From a virus, in the IMG/VR virus record IMGVR_UViG_3300048115_000173, positions 1 to 40,311 of that record: a DNA stretch of 40,311 nucleotides; one strand, given 5' to 3'. The position numbers and the translations under genes were made by a program. Shown one piece after another: positions 16,575 to 22,888 of the stretch (positions are counted from its first letter, which is position 1; every line of letters begins with the position of its first letter). The notes under the pieces are model-generated. The model saw only the letters and a program-made list of their open reading frames with translations. It ran no database searches and was not told the DNA's origin.

Positions 16575-17246
16575 ATGAACGGAATATGGATACCCCAGGA
16601 GATTTGGTTGTTGGATGACCTCTCTCCCATGCAAAGAATTCTCCTCTCTAAAATTCACGCGCTCAGTCACAAAGACGGGTCGTGTTGGGCGGGAGATGAC
16701 TTCCTCGCTGAGTCTCTTGGGGTCTCTTCTCAGTACATCCGTAAAATGCGGAAGGACCTTTGCGAGACTGCACACATCAAATGCGAAGGGTACGGTCACC
16801 GAAGGAAGATGACGGTTCTTGTAGAAGCAACTATCGGAACAAGCAACTATCGGAACAAGCAACAATCGTTGCAAGAAGAAGCAACTATCGTTGCAAAAGT
16901 TGCAACTACTGTTGCAAAAGAAGCAACTACAGTTGCGCAGAGTATAGAGAAGAGTAAAGAGAAGAGTAAAGAAGTAGTGAAGAGAGTACGTTTCAAGGAA
17001 CCGAGTTTGGAAGAAGCGATGCATTCGTTCGAACTTGCGGGATCATCTCGCGACGAAGGCGAGAAGTTTTGGAACTACTACGAATCAAACGGATGGAAGG
17101 CGGGCAAAAACAAAATGAAGAACTGGCAAGCCTCCGCCCGAAATTGGATAAAACGATCAAATGAATTTACAACGAACAAAACAGGAGCTGCAAAGCAACC
17201 AAGCAAAAACCAGCTTGAAGACTATCTCAAGCACGGGACTATTTAA
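16575..17246 (+). CDS. Replication initiator-like protein with intragenic iterons (phage A)
   Basis: A 223-aa protein. Residues ~1-85 form a winged-helix-like domain (IWIPQEIWLLDDLSPMQRIL, then DDFLAESLGVSSQYIRKMRKDL) of the type at the N-terminus of phage replication initiators. The middle (about 88-122) is a repetitive Ala/Thr/Val linker encoded by the iterons. The C-terminal part (about 137-205, FWNYYESNGWKAGKNKMKNWQASARNWI) is a common module of such initiators. It matches the phage B protein at 37825 in layout. Like lambda O, it probably binds its own iterons and recruits the replisome. Confidence 0.75.
   Translation: MNGIWIPQEIWLLDDLSPMQRILLSKIHALSHKDGSCWAGDDFLAESLGVSSQYIRKMRKDLCETAHIKCEGYGHRRKMTVLVEATIGTSNYRNKQQSLQEEATIVAKVATTVAKEATTVAQSIEKSKEKSKEVVKRVRFKEPSLEEAMHSFELAGSSRDEGEKFWNYYESNGWKAGKNKMKNWQASARNWIKRSNEFTTNKTGAAKQPSKNQLEDYLKHGTI
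16827..16936 (+). repeat. Iteron array inside the initiator gene: candidate origin (phage A)
   Basis: Four 14-bp palindromes of form GCAAC-N4-GTTGC start at 16859, 16881, 16902 and 16923 (spacing 22, 21, 21, about two helical turns each). Two imperfect half-sites, GCAACTATCGGAAC, precede them at 16827 and 16843. The following ~55 bases are almost purely purine on this strand (AGAGTATAGAGAAGAG-like). Iterons next to an asymmetric A-rich tract inside an initiator gene is the layout of the lambda origin. Confidence 0.75.
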
Positions 17247-17727
17247 ACAAACTAACGAGCAAGCGTGGGAAGGAACAAACATCCAAACCGCCTTACGGCA
17301 CCATCCCGAAGAGACGCGGGCAACGGTAGTTACGCTCATCAATAAGACGGTCCAATTTATAGACGCAAAGAAGACCCTTCACTCATTCGAGGATATGGCA
17401 CTTTGCGCAGAAACTATCTTCGACGTCTTCCCTGTTTTGAAACTCGAGGAATTGAGGCTAATTTGCGAGAGGATGAAACAAGGGTACTACGGCAACTTCT
17501 TTGAACGTTTGAAGATACAGGAGTTCCGCGACTGCATCATCAAGCATGAAGAAGAACGAGCCTCAATCCTTGAGCAACGACACAAGACAATCAGTCGAGG
17601 AGCGCAAGACCCAACGAACGTCCCTGAGTACGATCCCGAACAAGCACGCTTGCAATGGCGCATGAAGAACAACCCCTATATCATACCGGGAAAGAATGAC
17701 AGTAGCGAAAGCAAAAGCGAAGCTTGA
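17161..17727 (+). CDS. Conserved initiator-partner protein, unknown (phage A)
   Basis: A 188-aa protein with GTNIQTALRHHPEETRATVV, an INKTVQFIDAKKTL segment and EELRLICERMKQGYYGNFFERLKIQEF, the last closely matching the phage B protein at 38495 (YYERLKLAQFVDC). It overlaps the initiator gene by 86 bases, so expression is coupled. Position after an initiator suggests a helicase-loader or replication accessory role, but no Walker motif is present, so it is not a DnaC-type ATPase. Confidence 0.65.
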   Translation: MNLQRTKQELQSNQAKTSLKTISSTGLFKQTNEQAWEGTNIQTALRHHPEETRATVVTLINKTVQFIDAKKTLHSFEDMALCAETIFDVFPVLKLEELRLICERMKQGYYGNFFERLKIQEFRDCIIKHEEERASILEQRHKTISRGAQDPTNVPEYDPEQARLQWRMKNNPYIIPGKNDSSESKSEA

Positions 17728-18097
17728 CAAGATATTCTCACAGTTTATCCGGCTGCGTGCGGTCAACGATGAAGGGTGGGGAGCTTGTTTCACTTGCGAT
17801 CGCTTGCGCCATTACAAGAGCGCAGACGCTGGACATTTTATGGTGCGGCAAAAGATGCCCACCCGATTCGATGAACTCAACGTTCAATTTCAGTGTAAAG
17901 CTTGCAACGGATTCGAAGGGGGAGCACAATACGAATTCGCCAAACGTCTTGACCAACTACACGGAGAAGGGACAGCGGATCGCCTTGTTCGGTTGAGCAA
18001 CGAAACGAAGCGATTCAGCGTTCACGAACTGGAGGCACTTTGCAAAATATATAAAGAGAAGGTCAATGAACTCAGGAAGTCGAAAGGGTTGGAATAG
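17696..18097 (+). CDS. NinG/Rap-like recombination protein (phage A)
   Basis: The 133-aa protein has the zinc-nuclease layout of NinG: CFTCDR (Cys31/Cys34), AGHFM (His47), and CKACN (Cys67/Cys70), followed by a helical C-terminus. NinG (Rap) of lambda is a Holliday-junction/branched-DNA endonuclease aiding recombination. The phage B homologue at 39407 keeps all these residues. It overlaps both neighbouring genes by about 32 bases. Confidence 0.8.
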   Translation: MTVAKAKAKLDKIFSQFIRLRAVNDEGWGACFTCDRLRHYKSADAGHFMVRQKMPTRFDELNVQFQCKACNGFEGGAQYEFAKRLDQLHGEGTADRLVRLSNETKRFSVHELEALCKIYKEKVNELRKSKGLE

Positions 18098-18551
18098 CTT
18101 CTTAACGAAGCACTATTCAAAACTTGTTCGCATCGGTCGACGATGGACGGACAGCCCTTCCGACCTTGTACATCACACCTATCTTCGATGCATTGACAAA
18201 CGCTTTCCCGATGGGGATAACGAAAACCCGCTCGGGTACTTTGTTAAAGCTATGTACACCGAAGCGACACGAGGAAAATTCAAAGACTTATATCACGTAA
18301 CAGATGCTGACCCCAAAGAACAAACCTTCGAAAGCGACTGGACCAAAGCCATCCAACGCGAACAAATGCAACTCATCCTTGACCGCCTCTCCTGGTTTGA
18401 TAGAACAATCTTCTCTCTATACTTGCAAGGGTGGAACATGGCTGACGTATCTCGACGGTCTGGCGTTGGAGAATCGACCCTTTATCGCTCACTACACATC
18501 ACCCGAAAAATTTTAAAAGATGTTCTTCGTAACGGCTCAAAAGAGGACTGA
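18066..18551 (+). CDS. Phage sigma-70-like (ECF-type) transcription factor
   Basis: A 161-aa protein. Residues ~10-75 resemble sigma region 2 (SPSDLVHHTYLRCID, then NPLGYFVKAMYTEATR), and ~105-152 resemble region 4 (LDRLSWFDRTIFSLYLQGWN and the helix-turn-helix MADVSRRSGVGESTLYRSLH). It may direct host RNA polymerase to phage late promoters, since the early promoters look like host housekeeping ones. It overlaps the NinG gene and the zinc-protein gene. No counterpart was seen in the phage B segment. Confidence 0.65.
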   Translation: MNSGSRKGWNSFLTKHYSKLVRIGRRWTDSPSDLVHHTYLRCIDKRFPDGDNENPLGYFVKAMYTEATRGKFKDLYHVTDADPKEQTFESDWTKAIQREQMQLILDRLSWFDRTIFSLYLQGWNMADVSRRSGVGESTLYRSLHITRKILKDVLRNGSKED

Positions 18552-18903
18552 CCGACTTGATATCTGCAAAGGCTGCGAACACTTCGTCGAGAAGACCAAG
18601 AGTTGTGGAGACCTCGTGACAGAAGCGTTCACGGACTCTAAGTTGTGTGGCTGTCATATGCCTACGAAGACCCGTCTCAAGGTTGCCTCCTGTCCTCTCG
18701 GTAAGTGGGAAGCAGAAATCAAACAAGCAGACCTCGACGCGATCAAGACCTTTCTCAAGACAGAGAACCAATTCAGAACAAACGGACAACTCGCGAAGCT
18801 ATATTCGAAGGTTACAGGAACAAACACACAAGCAAGTCAATGCAGTTCGTGTAATCGTCGGATGCTTCAGGAGCTACAAAAACTCATAAACGAAACAGAA
18901 TGA
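18520..18903 (+). CDS. Cys-rich zinc-binding protein
   Basis: A 127-aa protein. A cluster of cysteines lies in ICKGCEHF, SCGDLV, LCGCHM and SCPLGKW (about residues 16-63), with a second pair CSSC near the end. The first cluster looks like a treble- or double-zinc module. I recognise the pattern as recurrent in Bacteroidetes phages but know no function. It overlaps the sigma-like gene by 32 bases. Confidence 0.65.
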   Translation: MFFVTAQKRTDRLDICKGCEHFVEKTKSCGDLVTEAFTDSKLCGCHMPTKTRLKVASCPLGKWEAEIKQADLDAIKTFLKTENQFRTNGQLAKLYSKVTGTNTQASQCSSCNRRMLQELQKLINETE

Positions 18904-19103
18904 GCTTCACAGCAACAGAACGGGAGATCATAGCGGAGAACATCCGCCAATTCCTCAAACAAGACCAGAAAGAGAAGTTCGAACACCAGCACTTCGGAGG
19001 AGATCCCTTCCTCGTGAAGCGTGTTCTTCCCATTACACAATACGACAAAGAGACCCTGGAGAATATTGCACGGGATGTCGAAGGTAGAATCTTACACCCA
19101 TGA
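18900..19103 (+). CDS. Small acidic/basic helical protein, 67 aa
   Basis: It starts in an ATGA overlap and ends in an ATGA overlap with the methyltransferase gene. It is charged and helical (TEREIIAENIRQFLKQDQKE), with HQHFGGDPFLVKRVLPITQY in the middle. No family was recognised. The location suggests that it is co-made with the methyltransferase. Confidence 0.6.
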   Translation: MSFTATEREIIAENIRQFLKQDQKEKFEHQHFGGDPFLVKRVLPITQYDKETLENIARDVEGRILHP

Positions 19104-20050
19104 CTCATGGCTCACTTTTCTCAGGAATCGGAGGCTTTGATCTCGCGGCTGAATGGTCAGGGTATACCAACCTCTTTAACTGCGAGTGGGAAGAATTCCC
19201 TCGCAAAGTCCTCAAACACCACTTCCCCAATGCAGAACAATTCGGAGACATCAAAGAATTCAACGCGACAGCTTACTCTGGAAGACTTGATATCCTCTCT
19301 GGAGGGTTCCCCTGTCAACCGTTCAGCGTTGCAGGAAAACGGAAAGGCTCAGAGGATGAACGCCACCTGTGGCCGCAGATGCTTAGAGTTATCGGAGAGT
19401 GTCAACCCCGTTGGGTCGTGGGAGAGAACGTTCGCGGGCTTGTTAGTTGGTCGGACGGATTGGTACTCGAAGAGGTGTACTCTGACTTGGAAGCTCTCGG
19501 GTACTCCGTCCAATCGTTTATTATTCCAGCTTGTGCCACGAACGCTCCCCACAGACGCGACAGAGTTTGGATTGTTGCTCACTCCGACAACTTCGGAACC
19601 CGTTCACGACTTGGAGAAATTCAAAGCGAGAATGGAGAAGTATCCGAATGGAACAACGATGCCAAACTTAGCGACACAGATTCACGGAATGCTCCCGACA
19701 CCGACAGCGGTAGATGCAAAAGGAGCATACCGACCGGAGTCTATGATAAGCAAAAACGGAAAATTCGACAGGACGGAGAGGCTATCAAATATATATCTCA
19801 AGACTGGAACGGAGTACAATTCGAAAACTTCCCAACTGTCCCCCCTATTTGTAGAGGAGATGATGGGCTTCCCAAAGAACTGGACGGCATTACCTTTCCA
19901 AAGTGGCGAAGAGAATCCATCAAAGCATACGGAAACGCAATAGTTCCTCAAGTCGCACACCGTATATTTGAATCAATTAAAGACTATGAGAAACGCAAGA
20001 AAAGCCCTCCTCCATGCGAAGAACTTCCTTCTCATCACGGAGAACGATAA
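19100..20050 (+). CDS. dcm: C5-cytosine DNA methyltransferase
   Basis: A 316-aa enzyme with motif I FSGIGGFD (7-14), motif IV GGFPCQPFS with catalytic Cys72, motif VI ENV (109-111), motif VIII HRRDRVW (151-157) and motif X AYGNAIVPQ (276-284). It methylates the C5 of cytosine in a short target that cannot be read from the sequence. No cognate restriction enzyme is nearby, so protection against host restriction is the likely role. About 88% of the gene is open in a second frame (see next entry). Confidence 0.9.
   Translation: MTHGSLFSGIGGFDLAAEWSGYTNLFNCEWEEFPRKVLKHHFPNAEQFGDIKEFNATAYSGRLDILSGGFPCQPFSVAGKRKGSEDERHLWPQMLRVIGECQPRWVVGENVRGLVSWSDGLVLEEVYSDLEALGYSVQSFIIPACATNAPHRRDRVWIVAHSDNFGTRSRLGEIQSENGEVSEWNNDAKLSDTDSRNAPDTDSGRCKRSIPTGVYDKQKRKIRQDGEAIKYISQDWNGVQFENFPTVPPICRGDDGLPKELDGITFPKWRRESIKAYGNAIVPQVAHRIFESIKDYEKRKKSPPPCEELPSHHGER
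19107..19943 (+). CDS. Overprinted ORF within the methyltransferase gene, 278 aa
   Basis: In the +1 frame of the methyltransferase there are 278 codons without a stop. The product carries blocks that I recognise from proteins found in phages next to C5 methylases: WERTFAGLLVG (105-115), WYSKRCTLTWKL (119-130), LLTPT and LPTPTAVDAKG (157-206), and LSPLFVEEMMGFPKNWT (244-260). Such blocks would not appear by chance in a shadow frame, so both frames probably encode protein. Its function is unknown, perhaps a partner of the methylase. The start at 19107 is the first ATG in the frame and the N-terminus is uncertain. Confidence 0.6.
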   Translation: MAHFSQESEALISRLNGQGIPTSLTASGKNSLAKSSNTTSPMQNNSETSKNSTRQLTLEDLISSLEGSPVNRSALQENGKAQRMNATCGRRCLELSESVNPVGSWERTFAGLLVGRTDWYSKRCTLTWKLSGTPSNRLLFQLVPRTLPTDATEFGLLLTPTTSEPVHDLEKFKARMEKYPNGTTMPNLATQIHGMLPTPTAVDAKGAYRPESMISKNGKFDRTERLSNIYLKTGTEYNSKTSQLSPLFVEEMMGFPKNWTALPFQSGEENPSKHTETQ

Positions 20051-20207
20051 AGCAATCCGACTCCATGCCGGGGACGATCCCGCGACTTTACTTCTAACCT
20101 TAGCCGTTCATAACGATGAATTCAGATACACCCTCGAAGCCGTCCTCGATCAAGCCAATGAAACTCTCGGGGATAAGGGAGAATCCCCGGAATCCGAGGA
20201 CGATTAA
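19986..20207 (+). CDS. Small helical protein, 73 aa, unknown
   Basis: It reads MRNARKALLHAKNFLLITENDKAI, then a helical middle and an acidic end (GESPESEDD). It overlaps the methyltransferase end by 65 bases and the next gene by 50. The ATG at 19986 is preferred to an upstream TTG. I recognise the kALLHA start as a recurrent small-protein type in Bacteroidetes phages, without known function. Confidence 0.55.
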   Translation: MRNARKALLHAKNFLLITENDKAIRLHAGDDPATLLLTLAVHNDEFRYTLEAVLDQANETLGDKGESPESEDD

Positions 20208-20562
20208 AGAGGAGAGGTTCGACAAGCTCGTTCAATCCATTCGAGAGTTCCCCGAGATGCTCCAAGCGCGACCCATTGTTGTCAACCCCGACATGGTTAT
20301 AATCGGAGGGAACATGAGATTCAAAGCGTGCAAAGCAGCGGGACTCACCGAGGCACCCGTCTATGTCGCTACATGGGGAGAACTCAAAGACCGAGAGTTC
20401 ACGATAAAGGACAACACGAACGCAGGAGAACACGACATGGACATCCTCGCGAACGAATGGGATGCAACCGAATTGAATGACTGGATGCTTAACGTATGGG
20501 ACCCCCAAGAGGAACCCGAAGAGAAAGAAGAAAAAGTCAAATGCGAATTATGCGGTAAGTAA
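20158..20562 (+). CDS. ParB-like nuclease-domain protein
   Basis: A 134-aa protein. RENPRNPRTIKEERFDKLVQSI, RPIVVNPDMVIIGGNMRFKACKAAG and a later TIKDNTNAGEHDMD are the ParB N-terminal domain pattern (GGNMR corresponds to the GxxR nucleotide box). The MKLS start at 20158 matches the usual beginning of phage members, while a start at 20116 would deepen the overlap. The C-terminus has CELCGK. Such proteins are common just before phage terminase genes. CTPase or nuclease activity is possible but not shown. Confidence 0.75.
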   Translation: MKLSGIRENPRNPRTIKEERFDKLVQSIREFPEMLQARPIVVNPDMVIIGGNMRFKACKAAGLTEAPVYVATWGELKDREFTIKDNTNAGEHDMDILANEWDATELNDWMLNVWDPQEEPEEKEEKVKCELCGK

Positions 20563-20906
20563 TGGAAGCACTACAACTTGACAAAACTGACACTAAAAAA
20601 GGATTGATGCTCGAGGCTCTCGAGAAGTCGCTCGGTATCGTATCAACGGCTTGCAAGATGGTTGACATCTCAAGGCAGACCCATTACGCATGGCTAAAGG
20701 CAGACGAGGAATATAAGAAAGCGGTCAACTCAATCCAGGACGGTGTTCTTGACTTCGCAGAATCGCACCTCTACAAACTCGTAAAGGAAGGCAACCCAGC
20801 AGCGACGATCTTCTTCTTGAAGACCAAAGGCAAGAAGCGCGGATATATCGAACGGCAAGAGATAGAGGTTCAAGAGAAGAAGCCGCTCTCATGGTTGGAT
20901 GAATAA
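20562..20906 (+). CDS. terS: Terminase small subunit
   Basis: A 114-aa helical protein. GIVSTACKMVDISRQTHYAWLKADEEYKKAV is a helix-turn-helix of the type that small terminases use to bind the packaging site, followed by GVLDFAESHLYKLVKEGNPAATIFFLKTKGKKRGY, a typical oligomerisation/C-terminal part. It starts in a TAATG overlap with the ParB-like gene. It is separated from terL by a 330-base promoter-gene-terminator cassette. Confidence 0.8.
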   Translation: MEALQLDKTDTKKGLMLEALEKSLGIVSTACKMVDISRQTHYAWLKADEEYKKAVNSIQDGVLDFAESHLYKLVKEGNPAATIFFLKTKGKKRGYIERQEIEVQEKKPLSWLDE

Positions 20907-20924
20907 ATTTTTTTCGCTTTATAG

Positions 20925-20954
20925 TTGCATAACGAAAAAACTTGCGTATCTTTA
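20925..20954 (+). promoter_or_regulatory. Early-type promoter of cassette 1 (between terS and terL)
   Basis: TTG (20925-20927), 19-base spacer with CATAACGAAA and CTTGCG, then TATCTTTA (20947-20954). It matches the early operon promoters in both spacer length and the TTGCGTATCTTT core. An in-frame ATG at 20959 would be at or before the transcription start, so the real start must be the ATG at 20983. Confidence 0.85.
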
Positions 20955-20982
20955 CACCATGACAAACGCAAACAACACTACC

Positions 20983-21204
20983 ATGAACGCTCAACAACTA
21001 CACGGCCGATTCGTAAACGTAACAGGCAAGGGATTCGGTGAAGTAATTGATTTTGTAATCGACGGAGGCGACTACAACACCAACATCGTCGAGCTTGTAA
21101 CCATTCTAACCGCAGACGGTCGCAACATTGTTGCAGCTCCTAAGTCTTGCAATGTTATGACTTACAACGAATACCAAGACTTCTGCGAATTGGCAGGAGT
21201 TTAA
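20983..21204 (+). CDS. Cassette 1 (moron-like) protein, 73 aa
   Basis: It reads MNAQQLHGRFVNVTGKGFGEV, IDFVIDGGDYNTNIVELVTI and ends NEYQDFCELAGV, a small soluble alpha/beta-looking protein of unknown family. The start is set by the promoter position. The leader AAACAACACTACC before the ATG matches the leader of the phage B gene at 34708. It has its own promoter and terminator and interrupts the terS-terL pair, the definition of a moron. An early anti-defence or host-modifying role is inference. Confidence 0.75.
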   Translation: MNAQQLHGRFVNVTGKGFGEVIDFVIDGGDYNTNIVELVTILTADGRNIVAAPKSCNVMTYNEYQDFCELAGV

Positions 21205-21211
21205 TTTAAAC

Positions 21212-21232
21212 GCCCCTTCGGGGGCTTTTTTT
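21212..21232 (+). terminator. Rho-independent terminator of cassette 1
   Basis: GCCCC (21212-21216), TTCG tetraloop, GGGGC (21221-21225), then seven T. A stable UUCG hairpin directly before the large terminase start, so terL must be reached by readthrough or by another signal. Confidence 0.9.
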
Positions 21233-21237
21233 ATACC

Positions 21238-22398
21238 TTGCAAACGGTGCAACTCCCCGCGACATATTACCACGTTAAAGAATGCAAGTCGAAGATTCAA
21301 ATCCACCAGGGCGGGACACGATCCGGGAAGACGTACTCCATCCTCACGGCACTCATTGAGCTTTGTCATAAGAACTCGGGTCTTGTTGTCACCATATGCC
21401 GAAAGACATTCCCCGCACTTCGAGCCACCGCGATGAGAGACTTCTTCGAGATACTCAACAACGAGGACATCTATAACCCCGACCTCCACAACAAGAGCGA
21501 TGCAACCTATCAACTGTGGGGGAATATGGTTGAGTTCATCAGCATCGACCAACCGCAGAAGGTCAGAGGACGCAAGCGAGACGTTCTATTCATAAACGAA
21601 GCCAACGAGATCAATCTCGAAGATTGGCGGCAACTCCTCCTCAGAACAACGGGGAGGGTTCTTTTAGACTATAACCCATCAGACGAATTCCACTGGATCT
21701 ATGAAGAAGTCATCCCACGAGAAGACGCAGAGTTCTTCCGCACCACGTACAAAGACAACCCGTTCCTCCCTGAAAGTGTGGTCATGGAAATTGAGCGGTT
21801 TAAAACAGCAGACGAGAACTTTTGGAAAGTATACGGTCTCGGTGAACGAGGAACGTCACAATCAACCATCTTCACCCACTGGAAAGAAATAAACCAAATA
21901 CCAAATGAATTCAAACTCCTCAACATCGGATTGGACTTCGGATATACAAACGACCCAACAGCCATCGTCCGAGTCTATACAGACGGACACGGATTTGCAG
22001 TCGACGAACTCTGCTACGCGACAAGACTCACTAATTCGGATATTGCAAAAGTCCTCCGAGATAATCAAGTCGATAGATCGGATGTTGTTATCTGTGACTC
22101 CGCTGAGCCAAAGAGCATCGACGAGATACACGCTCACGGATTCAATACTCACGGAGCAAGAAAGGGAAAGGATAGCGTCAAAAATGGAATCCAGTTCCTC
22201 CATTCGCGACCGCTTCTTGTCACGGCTCGGAGTGTAAATCTTATCCGCGAACTCAGAAACTACAAATGGAAGGAAGACAAGAACGGGAAGCAACTCAATG
22301 AACCCGTAGACAAATTCAACCACGCCATCGACGCGATGAGGTACGCGATCACATTCAACCAAACGAACCCGAACTTCGGCTCTTATGCTATCGGATAG
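21238..22398 (+). CDS. terL: Terminase large subunit
   Basis: A 386-aa packaging motor. ATPase: Walker A GGTRSGKT (25-32) and Walker B VLFINEAN (116-123). Nuclease: GLDFGYTNDPTA with Asp233, CDSAEPKSIDEI with Asp287, and a HAIDAMRYA end with a third acidic residue. No suitable ATG exists at the 5' end. TTG at 21238 or GTG at 21247 must serve, only a few bases after the cassette terminator. The original start may have been altered when the cassette was inserted. The terminase is complete. Confidence 0.9.
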   Translation: MQTVQLPATYYHVKECKSKIQIHQGGTRSGKTYSILTALIELCHKNSGLVVTICRKTFPALRATAMRDFFEILNNEDIYNPDLHNKSDATYQLWGNMVEFISIDQPQKVRGRKRDVLFINEANEINLEDWRQLLLRTTGRVLLDYNPSDEFHWIYEEVIPREDAEFFRTTYKDNPFLPESVVMEIERFKTADENFWKVYGLGERGTSQSTIFTHWKEINQIPNEFKLLNIGLDFGYTNDPTAIVRVYTDGHGFAVDELCYATRLTNSDIAKVLRDNQVDRSDVVICDSAEPKSIDEIHAHGFNTHGARKGKDSVKNGIQFLHSRPLLVTARSVNLIRELRNYKWKEDKNGKQLNEPVDKFNHAIDAMRYAITFNQTNPNFGSYAIG

Positions 22399-22431
22399 AA
22401 AAGAAAAAAGAAAAAAAATGTGTTTAGGTAG

Positions 22432-22461
22432 TTGGATAACGAAAAGAATTGCGTATCTTAG
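22432..22461 (+). promoter_or_regulatory. Early-type promoter of cassette 2 (after terL)
   Basis: TTG (22432-22434), 19-base spacer GATAACGAAAAGAATTGCG, then TATCTTAG (22454-22461), one base off TAnnTTTG. It carries the same TTGCGTATCTT core and is followed by a CAAACAAACGAAAC-type leader without Shine-Dalgarno to the ATG at 22486. Confidence 0.8.
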
Positions 22462-22485
22462 CCAAACAAACGAAACAAACAGATA

Positions 22486-22755
22486 ATGAACTACTCAATC
22501 CAACAACTACAAGACCTTGATTCTCAGCTAGTTATAAGCGGTAATTCAACTTCAATTGATTACATTCAGGGAGGTAAATACGTAATCGAAGGCATATTCA
22601 ACCCAGCTCAGGCAATTGTAAAGTATCGAGATTGGCTAGTTGTTTTAGAAGATTGCGGAAACGGTTTTGAAGCAATAAGCGCACGCAACACAATGACAGG
22701 AACAGAATACAGTAACCCGCTGCAATGGTTTTCAAATAAAGTCATTCAAGAATAA
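22486..22755 (+). CDS. Cassette 2 (moron-like) protein, 89 aa
   Basis: It begins MNYSIQQLQDLDSQLVISG and contains YIQGGKYVIEG, IVKYRDWLVVLEDCGNGFE and MTGTEYSNP. It is a close homologue (most residues identical) of the first early gene of phage B at 34708, although here it is an isolated unit after terL with its own promoter and terminator. No known domain. The compact beta-like core and early promoter suggest a small early-acting protein, perhaps anti-defence (inference). Confidence 0.8.
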   Translation: MNYSIQQLQDLDSQLVISGNSTSIDYIQGGKYVIEGIFNPAQAIVKYRDWLVVLEDCGNGFEAISARNTMTGTEYSNPLQWFSNKVIQE

Positions 22756-22757
22756 CA

Positions 22758-22781
22758 AGCCCCTCACGGGGCTTTTTTTTT
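22758..22781 (+). terminator. Rho-independent terminator of cassette 2
   Basis: AGCCCC (22758-22763), loop TCAC, GGGGCT (22768-22773), followed by a T run to 22781. It closes the single-gene unit after terL. Confidence 0.9.
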
Positions 22782-22808
22782 GCCCTAACTTTCGGGCTAC
22801 CCGCACGA

Positions 22809-22846
22809 TTCACGCAAACACGCAAAATTCACGCATTTTTCACGCA
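22809..22846 (+). repeat. CACGCA repeats upstream of the tail operon
   Basis: Four CACGCA hexamers start at 22811, 22819, 22830 and 22841, three of them within TTCACGCA. They lie in the 107-base gap between the cassette 2 terminator and the tail-chaperone gene, where a promoter for the late operon is needed. They could be binding sites for a phage activator or the phage sigma-like factor. No TAnnTTTG box is present here. Confidence 0.5.
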
Positions 22847-22888
22847 TTCCATTTTGTATAAGGAAACCAAACAAATCAAGTTATTAGA

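Noticed and set aside
19349-19960. Minus-strand ORFs opposite the methyltransferase as additional overlapping genes
   Set aside because: They lack recognisable blocks or start context. Only the +1 frame ORF on the + strand shows conserved motifs.
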